Position numbers and translations under genes: made by a program
Assembly (NCBI GenBank): GCA_020975725.1
Contig: QXJR01000028.1
Location: 682,001 to 746,000, forward strand
From: Picocystis sp. L7
Taxonomy: Eukaryota > Chlorophyta > Picocystophyceae > Picocystales > Picocystaceae
Length of the DNA stretch: 64,000 nucleotides
Reading direction: 5' to 3'
Shown: piece by piece, positions 1 through 8,633 of the stretch
How the letters are laid out: every line of letters starts with the position of its first letter
Position numbering within the stretch: the stretch's first letter is position 1
The notes under the pieces: generated by a model
Told to the model about the DNA's origin: nothing
The model's database searches: none
Seen by the model: the letters and a program-made list of their open reading frames with translations, nothing else

Positions 1-1033
1 AAGGTGAGTCTCAAGGCGCAGGATGCGAAGGACGAGGCCGGAACCGTTTCTTTGCGGCGTCGGAAGGAAGGAACCGACGGCTCGAGGCGTCGAAGAGGCG
101 CGCTTCGAAGCGACGCGGGATGCGAATCCCGGATCCGTGCGAAGAGTCGAGGAGGGAGAAAACGGCCGGTTGGAACGTGTGGCTGATGCGGATGGAGCGG
201 AACGGACGTTGCAGAGGGAACATCCTTGCGTGGTGGACAACTTCGCCGACTTGTTCGCCAAGTTCAAAGGCAAGCGAATTGTGGTGTTTCTGGATTACGA
301 CGGCACCCTGACACCCATCGTAAACAATCCGGACGATGCCGAGCTGTCCGAGAGCACCAGAGGTGTGCTGAGAGAGGTGGCATCCATGTTTCCAACAGCC
401 ATCGTGAGCGGAAGGGGTTTGCAAAAGGTGTTGGACTTTGTGAAGATAGGACACATCTGTTACGCAGGCAGTCACGGCATGGACATTGCAGGGCCCGTGG
501 AAGGACCCTGGTGTAGGGAAGGGATCAGGCACACACCAGCAGAACAGTTCGAAGACATGATGGCCGAGGTGGCATCGGCGCTGGAAGAGAAGATGCTGCA
601 CATACCCGGCGCAACGGTGGAAAACAACAAGTTCTGCGTGAGCGCGCACTATAGGAATTGCGGACCTCAGCACCAGCACAAAGTGTTTGATGCGGTGGCG
701 GAGACCTTGCACGGACGGGAAGGGATCAAGGTGACCAGCGGGAAGAAAGTCTTGGAGATCCGACCGGATCTACAGTGGGACAAGGGCCGTGCCCTCTTGT
801 ACTTGTTGAGCGCACTGAGTTTGGATTTGGATCCGGATGTGGTCCCAGTGTACATAGGGGATGACACGACCGACGAGGATGCATTCGAGGTGTTGAGGGA
901 TCACGGATCGGGTGGGCTTGGGATCTTGGTGTCCTCTACCCCTCGGAAAACGGCCGCGTCGTTTTCGCTTGAGAACACGGACAAGGTGCGGGAGTTCCTG
1001 CAGAAGCTGGTAGAATGGGGTTCGGACGGATGA
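1..1033 (+). CDS. TPP: Trehalose-6-phosphate phosphatase (plant type), 5' end missing
   Basis: Dephosphorylates trehalose-6-phosphate to trehalose. HAD-superfamily motifs are clear: FLDYDGTLTPI (nucleophile motif), SGRG, GSHGMDI, and GDDTTDEDAF near the C-terminus, the order found in plant TPPs. The window opens with AAG followed at once by GTGAGT, a splice donor; the matching acceptor TTGCAG ends at 214. I therefore read bases 1-3 as the end of an upstream exon, 4-214 as intron and 215-1033 as the last exon (272 codons plus stop). An ATG at 23 in the same frame lies in the intron and its translation is not TPP-like. The N-terminal part lies outside the window. It is a stand-alone phosphatase as far as can be seen, with no synthase domain in view. 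Confidence 0.9.
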
Positions 1034-1732
1034 CGTCCTTCATCTCCGTTGTCGTTTTTCGTTCCTTTGCACAGTGTAGGACTGGCACGATGGCTGTCGT
1101 CCAGTCCAGCCGGCAATCGGAAGCATGCTGCCACGCGTCCCTCGTTGGGGACCGCGATCGTCACCCGTGATTTGCGCACGGACATATTGGCACATTCCTC
1201 CACCTTGCCGGGGCATGGAATGCAGTTTTATCTCTCCATGTACCCATGTGTTCTTTCTTGTACCTGTCCACCCACCATCCCATCTGTCCCTGACCTCTGG
1301 GCCCCTGGTGGTCCGATCTCCATTCCTCTGCGGCTACGATCGCCACTCTCCACCTTTCCTGATCGAACGTCGGTAGGATCCTCCGAGCTCCACCGTGGGG
1401 CGACGAGGGGACGCGTGCCCCCCAGCCTGCTTCCTCCCCCTTGGACGGTTCGAAAGCGACGTTTCATCTCGTCCGTTGGTGAAGGACCCAACGCCCCACA
1501 TCGACGGCGATCCTCGCACGCAGCTTCCTCAGCCCCATCGTCCGCCCCACACCGATCTCCCTCCTCCCCTTTCTTGGGAGATCCCGGTTCATCCCGTGTC
1601 GAAAGGGAGGAGGTTCCTTCTGCGAGTGGGTTCGAACCGGGTCGCAGAAGGGAGGTCTGAAAGGGAGGAGATGGGGATCGATCGAGGTGGAGAAGGAGAC
1701 GGTGAGGTTTTTCCCGCGCGAAACCACGCACG
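1034..1732. other. Intergenic region between TPP and LC8 gene
   Basis: No convincing gene. It holds the TPP 3' flank and the LC8 promoter. A GGTTCGAACC box lies near 1628-1640 and GATCGATCGA near 1678, both resembling boxes upstream of other genes here. Open frames across it have low-complexity Pro/Arg/Ser translations and look like GC-rich noise. Confidence 0.6.
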
Positions 1733-2251
1733 ATGCGCGAGATGGAATGGACGGAAGCGCGACGAGACGTGGAGGTGGAGAGCGAAAGCAGCTCCTTGAT
1801 GGAGGAGGAGCTGAGCCAAGGGGAAGGGAGGAGGAAGGGCTCGGATGATGCGGAGGCGAGGACGAGAGAACCGGCGACGGAAGACGAAGGACCGAACGTG
1901 GCCACGGACGAGACCGACAAGTCCAAGGCGGAGGTGTGGAGCGAACCGAACGCCTCGGCGGACGTCCCGGTGCATGGAGAAGGAGAAGAAGAAGAAGAAG
2001 TAGAGATCAAATCCACGGACATGGACGAGGCCAAGGTGCTCGAAGCCGTGCGCGTGGCCAGAGAAGCGCTCCAAGTGGACAAGTTGGAAAAAGCGGTCGC
2101 CGAGACCGTGAAGAAGCACTTCGATGGCAAATACGGCGTCAACTGGCACTGTATCGTGGGACAGAGCTTCGGTTCCTTCGTCACGCACCGGGAAGGGGCG
2201 TTCTTGTACGCATACGTGGGAAAGTACGCCATCCTCCTGTACAAAACCTAA
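1733..2251 (+). CDS. DYNLL: Dynein light chain LC8 (DYNLL type) with acidic N-terminal extension
   Basis: The last ~75 of 172 residues are LC8: a helix with KHFDGKYG, then the signature WHCIVGQSFGSFVTH and the closing AILLYKT. LC8 is a homodimeric hub that binds short linear motifs in dynein intermediate chains and many other partners, in cytoplasm and, where present, cilia. Family members are usually ~90 residues. Here the first ATG in a fully open frame adds ~95 residues rich in Glu, Asp, Ser and Thr. Internal Met codons, including one at ~96 just before DEAKVLEAV, could give a conventional length, so the true start is uncertain. Single exon. It ends 268 bp from the convergent SNU23 gene. 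Confidence 0.88.
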   Translation: MREMEWTEARRDVEVESESSSLMEEELSQGEGRRKGSDDAEARTREPATEDEGPNVATDETDKSKAEVWSEPNASADVPVHGEGEEEEEVEIKSTDMDEAKVLEAVRVAREALQVDKLEKAVAETVKKHFDGKYGVNWHCIVGQSFGSFVTHREGAFLYAYVGKYAILLYKT

Positions 2252-2519
2252 ATAACAACCCTCCGTGCACGCACGAAGGCGCTGGCGCGTCGCGGTTGGA
2301 AAAGCGCCAAGAGGAAACGGTCCCTCTTGGCGTGGACGATAGGTTCACCTGGACAAGAAGCCGTGGCGGTGCACGTTTCGAAGTGCCTGGACGTCGTCCA
2401 AACGCACCGGCGTCCACGCCCGCCGCACCCAGGTGCCGCTCCTTGCCTCAGATTCATCTTATTCTTATTTCTCTTCTCCTACCTTTTCTCACGTCGGCTG
2501 CGAAGTGGACGTTTGTGCA

Positions 2520-3303
2520 TCATTTCTTGCTGGTGTTGAATCCTTGGAAACCCATCGTGGCCGCGAGGTCGGGATCCACATCACAGGCGTCCTCTTGGGA
2601 TTCCGTAGCCGACGCACGTTCCTTTCGAAGCCGCTTTCGCGCTTGTTTCAATCGCTTTTCTTCCTTTTCCCGATCCTCCGAGCGCCTGGCGCGTTCCTCC
2701 CAGTCTTCTTCTCCCTGTGCGGATCCTATCTTCTCCTGCGAAACGCACGAAGAGCGTTCTTTCAACGCTTGGAGCTTCGCTTGCACGCGTTCCACACCCA
2801 CGCGTTCCACTCGCGTGGACATGCCCAGCAGCTTCAGGTGCTTCTTCCCGTTGATGTGATCCACGTACGACTTGGAATCCTTCAGCACGCACTCGCACAC
2901 GTTGCAGTAGTAACCAGGCTGCTGATGGCGCGGTCCAGAGGCGGAGAACACTTGCGCTTGGCCCAGGCGCTGGTCGAGCACCACCTCCTGGTCGCGATGG
3001 GTCAGGCGAGCTCGTTCGCGGATCAAGCCGTTGTGCAAGGGATCCAGCTCCATCCGCCTGCGCTTCTTGTCGTCCGAAAACGCCCGTTCCTGCGACGAAG
3101 CACGCGTGCCGAAGGAGGCGAAGGCGGACGAGGAAGTCAGCACGTCGTGCATCACGCGCGGAACGGGACGCGAAGCGACGCGATCGGGACGCGCACGGTT
3201 CGGCACGCACCTTGGCTTCCCTTTCCTGGGCCATGGACGCGTACTGGTCCTTGTCCCACGTCCTGCGGGACGTGTTGTCGACGCCATTCGTGCGTCGTTC
3301 CAT
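2520..3303 (-). CDS. ZMAT2: U1-type zinc-finger protein of the tri-snRNP, SNU23/ZMAT2
   Basis: Spliceosomal B-complex protein. Exon 1 is 3303-3211 (31 codons, containing WDKDQYASMAQ, equivalent to WDKDEYEKLAE of human ZMAT2). The intron is 3210-3090 (121 nt, donor GTGCGT, acceptor CAG). Exon 2 is 3089-2520. Total 220 residues, close to the usual ~200. The U1-type C2H2 finger reads YYCNVCECVLKDSKSYVDHINGKKH, followed by LGMSTRVER, a charged coiled-coil stretch and the family tail MGFQGFNTSKK. Both exons are in phase 0. It is divergent from the lipase gene with ~590 bp between starts. Confidence 0.9.
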
Positions 3304-3891
3304 CGCCTTCGCGGCGCGCGCGTGCCTCCACCAGCGAGGCTCTCCCTCCCCATCGATACCTACGCCCACACGATATCGATGCACGAGGGCGATTTCATCG
3401 GTATCTTAGACAGGGAGGTATCGATGTCGGGCTCGAGGAGTGGACGGGGGTGGATCGCACCTCCCCCCTTTCGGGTTTCGAAAGGGAGGTTCGTTCGGGT
3501 TCGAACCGGAAATGCACCGATCGAGCCGACCCTTTCGAACCCGAACCGCCTTCCCTATCTCACCTCGGAGGGAGACGAAGGAGGAGAGGATCGCACCCCG
3601 GTCCGTTCGGGTTCGAAAGGGTCGATTTGATCGGAAGACCTCCGGTTCGAACCCGAACGGATCTCCCTTTCGAAACCGGGGATCTTCCCGCGAAACCAGG
3701 CCCTTCCCATCGTCTCAACGCCGTCCATCCACCCCCCACGTCTCCCACCCTTGGGGGTGGTTTTGAGACGGTCGTGTGGGATCCCAGCGTCGGTGGTGTC
3801 CATCGACGTGTTCGTCATCGCGCATCGTCGGCGACGAACGTGCTTCGAAGCGTCCTTCGCGGACCATTGCCTGGTTGGGAAAGGCGAGGAC
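3304..3891. promoter_or_regulatory. Divergent promoter region (SNU23 / lipase) with RTATCGAT and TTCGAA boxes
   Basis: No gene. It holds three TATCGAT-type sites (3352-3360 on the minus strand, 3373-3381, 3417-3426). A cluster of TTCGAA palindromes in longer inverted repeats follows: 3474-3490, 3494-3508, 3604-3621, 3642-3660 and 3665-3680, many reading CGTTCGGGTTCGAA or its complement. The same boxes recur near other genes here, so I read them as candidate promoter elements; that role is inferred from position only. Confidence 0.5.
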
Positions 3892-5682
3892 ATGGCCGTG
3901 GTGTCGGCCACGGCGATGGGCACGGCCTACGTCCTGTATCGATGGACGAAAGGGAAGCCCTGCACCGCAGGAAGCGAAGACGAAGACGGCCAAGGCGCAG
4001 AAGGAATGGCCGCGAACGCGAGCACGTCTGCGACGCCGGTGTACACCACCGAAAGCAGAGGGGATGCGCTGCGTGCGGGATGGAACGCGTTCGTCTGGTC
4101 CATGACCGAAACGGTCGGAAAATGGAGGCTGTCCGACCTCACACTGGGCTGGATGTACCTGGCGAGACAAGAAGACGACGTGCGTGTGCGACTCCGCGAT
4201 GCCGTGCATCCGAAAAAAGCCACGGGAGAAGCCTGGATCCGAACGCTGGTCCATGCGAGAAGAGCAGCCCGGCTCTGCCACACCACCAGGGAGAAAAAAT
4301 GGGAAGATGTGTTTGCCAAGCTAGGAGTGGAAGGAGATGATCTCGTGGCCATCCAACAGAAATCCGGTGTCTTGAGACCAGCCTACGTTGTGGTGAGGGA
4401 CGAAGCGTTGCAAAGCATCCTGCTGGTGGTGAGAGGGACGCACGGGTTCAAAGACATGCTCACCTGCATCAGCGGCTTCGAGCAGCCCCATCACGCTCAC
4501 ACACAAGAAAACCACGAGACACACCTGGAAGGATACATGCAACCGCACCACCACAGAGGAGCCGGAGAACGTCCCGAAAATCCTGATGTTGACGAAGAGG
4601 GATGCCCAGAGGTGCCCACCAGTCCCTCCGCCGATGGGAGCAGAACTGGAATCAAAGAAAGCAGTGCCTTTTGTGTGGAGGTGGGAGATGTCGTCCTCGG
4701 GTATGCACACACAGGCATGCTTACCGCCGCGCGAAGTTTGCTGAAGAGCGTGAAAAAGGATCTGCTCAAAGCGATGGAAGTAAATCCTGGATTTAGCCTG
4801 CAGATCGTGGGACACTCGATGGGTGGTGGGACGGCAGCGCTCCTGACGATGATGCTCCGTGCGGATCCGCAATTCAAAGACGCGACCTGCATTGCTTTCG
4901 CGACCCCTGCTTGCGTCACAAGGGAACTAGGAGAATCTTGCGCACCGTACGTCACCACCATCATCAATGGATCGGACGTGGTGCCTACTATCTCTGCCGC
5001 TGCCGTGGATTCTTTGAGGGAGGAGGTACTAAGTTCGGGGTGGTATTCATCGTGGAAAGAGGATATCGCAAAGACAAGAGTAGCAGCGGCCATCAAGGGA
5101 GGCGTGCAGCAGCTACACGCAGCGTCCATGTACGTCGTTTCGAAGACGCCGTTCGTGAGGACCACTGGTCAATACGCTGCCATTGCCGCAGCAAGCAGTT
5201 TTCGAGGTGCGGGCGCAGCTGCCGGTTGGCTCACCAGTAGGAGACTCGGTTTCTCGTGCTTTGGCCCTGCCAGCTCGTCGTACACAGATCTATCCGTGGC
5301 CACCGGACTGAGCATTGAGGACGATGACGAGGACGAAGGTCTCGCGCCAGACCCGTTGTCCATGGAAAGGAGTTCCTTGTCGGAAGAGCTCTCTCAGGAA
5401 GCAGCGGAAGAAATGGGTCGCTTGGCCGAGGCCAGGATCAGTGCAAGAAGGGAAAGAAGGAAAATGTACCCGCCTGGCAGGATCCTGCACATGGTTCCAG
5501 TCAAGAAGGTAGGTGAGGAGGGGGAAAGCTCAGAAAACGGCCAAGCACAATTGGCATACGAACTTTACCATGATATCCCAGCAGATTTTTATGGTCATCT
5601 ACACTTGTGCAAGAACATGGTTCGAGATCATTTCATTCCGCGGTACCTAGAAGCCCTGGACTACATCATACAGGATCTGTAA
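3892..5682 (+). CDS. Class 3 (DAG-lipase-like) alpha/beta-hydrolase
   Basis: 596 residues from the ATG at 3892. Nucleophile elbow IVGHSMGGGTAALL at ~residue 305, after LLVVRGTH (the beta-strand/oxyanion segment of class 3 lipases) and before CIAFATPACV and INGSDVVPTIS, whose Asp is a likely triad member. A hydrophobic N-terminal stretch (AVVSATAMGTAYVLY) could be a membrane anchor. The ~60 acidic, His-rich residues between oxyanion segment and elbow resemble the variable insert of sn-1 diacylglycerol lipases. The C-terminal HMVPVKK and YHDIPADFYGHLHLCKNMVRDH match the plant lipase_3/calmodulin-binding heat-shock-like family. Likely hydrolyses acylglycerols at a membrane. Single exon. An in-frame ATG at 3751 is possible but adds unlikely sequence. 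Stop codon overlaps TGTAAC. Confidence 0.85.
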   Translation: MAVVSATAMGTAYVLYRWTKGKPCTAGSEDEDGQGAEGMAANASTSATPVYTTESRGDALRAGWNAFVWSMTETVGKWRLSDLTLGWMYLARQEDDVRVRLRDAVHPKKATGEAWIRTLVHARRAARLCHTTREKKWEDVFAKLGVEGDDLVAIQQKSGVLRPAYVVVRDEALQSILLVVRGTHGFKDMLTCISGFEQPHHAHTQENHETHLEGYMQPHHHRGAGERPENPDVDEEGCPEVPTSPSADGSRTGIKESSAFCVEVGDVVLGYAHTGMLTAARSLLKSVKKDLLKAMEVNPGFSLQIVGHSMGGGTAALLTMMLRADPQFKDATCIAFATPACVTRELGESCAPYVTTIINGSDVVPTISAAAVDSLREEVLSSGWYSSWKEDIAKTRVAAAIKGGVQQLHAASMYVVSKTPFVRTTGQYAAIAAASSFRGAGAAAGWLTSRRLGFSCFGPASSSYTDLSVATGLSIEDDDEDEGLAPDPLSMERSSLSEELSQEAAEEMGRLAEARISARRERRKMYPPGRILHMVPVKKVGEEGESSENGQAQLAYELYHDIPADFYGHLHLCKNMVRDHFIPRYLEALDYIIQDL

Positions 5683-5812
5683 CAAAAGATGATAGTCTTG
5701 GTACTTTGCTGGTGGAGCGTGGCATGGCAATCATGTGGTGTCAATCAATGTAGGCAGTCTATTTATGCGACGTGTCCATGTCATGTTACCAATTGAACTC
5801 CGGCCTGTGGTC

Positions 5813-6862
5813 TTATGTCCCCTGGATTATTTTCATTGCCGTCTCCTTGACGAATGGCTTCCTGGCACGCGCATCGAATTGGAGCTTGTCGCCAAGCTCC
5901 CTGTAAAGGTCCTTCATGGAAAATGCCGACAGGTCTTTCGTTTTCAATATTTCTGCAATGGCGTCCTTGATGGTGGCGTCACTAGGACCCTCGGGCTTCT
6001 TAGGGATCAGGGGCTCGTCAGAGTCTGTACTCTCGATATCTCCTGGTGCTTTTTCCTTGTCCACTTTTGCCTTCTTGCGGGGCGTTCCTGCTGCTTTAGC
6101 TTTGACAGCCTTTCTTCCTGACGTTGGAGACGCAAGCGTCTGGCTTCTTTTTTTGGTGGTGGCTTTCTTTGCTTTCTTCTTCTGTTCGAGCACGGCCAGG
6201 CTCCTGTTTCCGGTGGGTTGTGGGCTGTCTAGGAAATCAAGAATCCGGTTGATCTTTGAAACCTTGTATGCTCCCTCTCCCGTACCCCTGGGTAGATCCA
6301 ACAGCCCTAGTATCTCGTCCAGCTGAGGGATCGTCTTGGCCTCCAGCTTGGCTACGTCCTTTTCTCGTTCCGTCTGTTTGGTTCCTGGCGGATAGGTGAA
6401 TCCGGAGAACTCCAGCACATTGTTCTTGATGATTTTGTAGCTGGCCGGCCTCCGATACATGAGGTTGTGCATGACCTTAAGCAGTTCGTCTTTCCTCTGC
6501 AGCTTTCCCACCAGGTAAGCCACGTTTTCAATGTCCAACAGCCTCTGTCCTGGTCCCACTGGCACCTTCCATTCTTCCTTGGCTTGGAGGGGCTCCACTT
6601 GGATGCGTTCCACTTGCTTCCTCGACCGTGGCGTGCGTCTCAAGGATCCTCCCTCCACGTCCGCGTCCTCCTTTTCGACATCGACTTTCGCTGCATCGAC
6701 TTGTTCTCGATCTTCGTCGACGCTTCCCGCCAAAATCTCGACGTCGCTGGGAACCACCGTCCCTCCTCCTGGCCCTTCCACAGGCGCCTCTTCGGCGACC
6801 GTGGTTTCGATCGCAGCTTCCTCGACCAACGCCTTCTCCTGAACCTGTGCTTCGTCCGCCAT
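5813..6862 (-). CDS. DEK: DEK-family chromatin protein
   Basis: 349 residues, single exon. Layout: acidic Glu/Val-rich N-terminus, then the DEK SAP-box region (LLDIENVAYLVGKLQRKDELLKVMHNLMY, FSGFTYPPG, ILDFLDSP), a Lys-rich nuclear stretch (KKKAKKATTKKR, PRKKAKVDKEK), and a C-terminal DEK_C helical domain from DATIKDAIAEIL to the end. DEK proteins bind DNA and histones and influence chromatin topology and splicing fidelity. Start taken at the ATG at 6862, giving MADEAQ; the frame is open 32 codons further up, but that part is not family-like. It lies head-to-tail behind bL21c on the minus strand. Confidence 0.88.
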   Translation of the reverse strand: MADEAQVQEKALVEEAAIETTVAEEAPVEGPGGGTVVPSDVEILAGSVDEDREQVDAAKVDVEKEDADVEGGSLRRTPRSRKQVERIQVEPLQAKEEWKVPVGPGQRLLDIENVAYLVGKLQRKDELLKVMHNLMYRRPASYKIIKNNVLEFSGFTYPPGTKQTEREKDVAKLEAKTIPQLDEILGLLDLPRGTGEGAYKVSKINRILDFLDSPQPTGNRSLAVLEQKKKAKKATTKKRSQTLASPTSGRKAVKAKAAGTPRKKAKVDKEKAPGDIESTDSDEPLIPKKPEGPSDATIKDAIAEILKTKDLSAFSMKDLYRELGDKLQFDARARKPFVKETAMKIIQGT

Positions 6863-7222
6863 GGCGCGAGGAAGGAGCGAACTTGAAGCGCAAAGACGCA
6901 CCTGAGGCGCTCGAGGAGTTGTGAAGGCGTTGTGACATGGAGGAGGGGGCATCGACACCCCATGGAAGGCGTGTATGTCTGTGTGTGTGCGTGTGTTTGC
7001 AGGCGAAGTGATGGACGAATTTGCGCGAGAACGCGAAGAGGGAAGTGGTTCAGGAGGCAGGCAGGTGCAGCAGAGCAGCGCAGGGTGAGCGGATTGTACA
7101 GGAAAGGATGGTGGAACGCGTCATGGAACGTCGTTGCAATGGAGGGACGGAGGGTTCATAGCGAACACCACCGTCCAACGGAATGCAGGTCGTGCAGGAA
7201 TCGTGCCACCTGATCGTTTGGT
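6863..7222. other. Intergenic region between bL21c and DEK
   Basis: 360 bp between two minus-strand genes. A short TG-rich run (TGTGTGTGTGCGTGTG) lies at ~6975-6995. No gene seen. Confidence 0.5.
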
Positions 7223-7850
7223 TCACATGTCAATGCTGTTCACCAGGAACTTGGTCAGCTCCTGCCTGTGGCCCGTCTTCTTACGGGTGTGCTTCTTCGG
7301 TGCCATCTTGTACACAATCGTCTTGGGTCCTCGGAACTCTTCCAGGACCGTAGCCTCCACCGTGGCACCTTCCACATAGGGTTTGCCCACGTTCAGGCCG
7401 CCCTCGCGCTTGACCGCCAGCACACGCTCGAACTTGATCTTGGTCCCAGCCTCCACTCCCAAGCTGTTACAGGTGTAATAACGCCCCTCCACCAGGATCT
7501 GCTGCATGCCACCAACATCGACGATCGCGTACTCGTTCACGTCGGAAGTGGACACGGATTCCACCCGTGCAGCTGCACATCCCAAGGCACCATGCATCGT
7601 CCAGTCCATCCAAGGCCGTTCACGCACACGTGCAACCGGGAGGAGACGCAGATGTTTTCGCCACCACGCATCGAACCGCGAGTCAGCCGAATTGTTCGTC
7701 AGAGCCGTTGGTTCGGCCTCTCTCGCTCAAAGCACGAACCCTCTCGCTTCGAAACGTACCGTTCGCGCAGCGGAGCGTGGTCTGGCGTCGCACGCGCATC
7801 GCCGGCCTCGGCAATGCGGCGCGTGCAGACACACCACAGGTGGCATGCAT
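7223..7850 (-). CDS. RPL21: Plastid ribosomal protein bL21, nucleus-encoded, with spliced transit peptide
   Basis: Large-subunit protein of the plastid ribosome. Exon 2 (7572-7223) carries the full bL21 fold: [39 protein letters not shown], then [22 protein letters not shown], which is the bacterial/plastid signature. Exon 1 (7850-7760) gives ~30 residues poor in acid and rich in Ala, Arg, Thr and Ser ([19 protein letters not shown]), a good transit peptide. Intron 7759-7573 (187 nt, donor GTACGT, acceptor CAG) splits a codon 1+2 and the phases fit. Total 146 residues. Exon 1 is inferred from splice signals and composition, exon 2 is certain. Organelle assignment rests on similarity to plastid rather than mitochondrial L21. 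Confidence 0.87.
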
Positions 7851-8633
7851 GGCAGCAGAACGGTCCGACGAACGGCTACAACGTCTCTTCCTCTCGCTTG
7901 TTCGCTTCGTCCACGTCCGCCAAGGCGTCAGCTTCGTGTGGATAAGGCGCGGTGCATTCCTCCTGCGTCCCCTCCCCTCGTTTTTTTTCTCTCCCGCGGG
8001 AACACGCCCGCGTCGTTTCTCGTCTTCCTTCGCCCTCGAAACGGTCGCGTGCGGTCGCATCCACGCGTCGGAGAGCGCAGCAGGCGCACCTGTACGTGCG
8101 GCGGCGCACAATGCAGCAATGGACGTGTTGGACGTGGACCCCCTCCTTCCCTTGCCAAGCTATCGATCAAGTCCGAATTCGATCGATACGTTCGACGAAG
8201 AGATATCGATGAACGGGGAAACCCCCCTGGGCCGTACGGCGGCACGGGTCGGACGGCGTACGGAAACGTACCCGAGGTGGTTCCCTGCGGAGACGTTCGA
8301 TCGGTTGGCTGGAAGATCTCGATGGATCGCTCCTCTTCATCGAAATCATGGGTCGAAGATATCGATGGATGCGAGGTGGGGCACCCGAACCTGGAAGGTG
8401 CCATTCCGAATAGATACCGATATCTCCAGCCCAAACTTCGAGATCTTCAGGATCTGGATCGAGATCTTTCGGAGTCGGGTTCGGGCACGTGGTCATCTCG
8501 CCCATCACATCGTCGCGAAACGAGACGCGTGTGCATCGATGTGGTGCGTTTCTTCCCGCTTCGATGGACCTCAAGGAGAACGCTGTGCGACGTTTCGACG
8601 CTGGGAAGGAAACGGGAGGCCCTTGGAGCGACG
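7851..8633. promoter_or_regulatory. Divergent promoter region (bL21c / LMBR1 gene) with five RTATCGAT-like sites
   Basis: No gene. TATCGAT or close variants occur at 8161-8167, 8181-8189, 8202-8211, 8358-8366 and as ATACCGATATCT at 8414-8425. An EcoRI-like GAATTCGATCGAT sits near 8176. Homopolymer T9 at ~7980. Confidence 0.45.

Noticed and set aside
3600-3680. GGTTCGAACC boxes as possible tRNA T-arms
   Set aside because: No acceptor-stem pairing, D-arm or anticodon arm around any of them; only 10910-10988 folds as a tRNA.
2433-4340. A 635-codon plus-strand open frame across the SNU23 gene and promoter
   Set aside because: Antisense to the conserved SNU23 exons, Arg/Pro/Ser-rich, no domain. 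GC-rich genomes produce long antisense frames.
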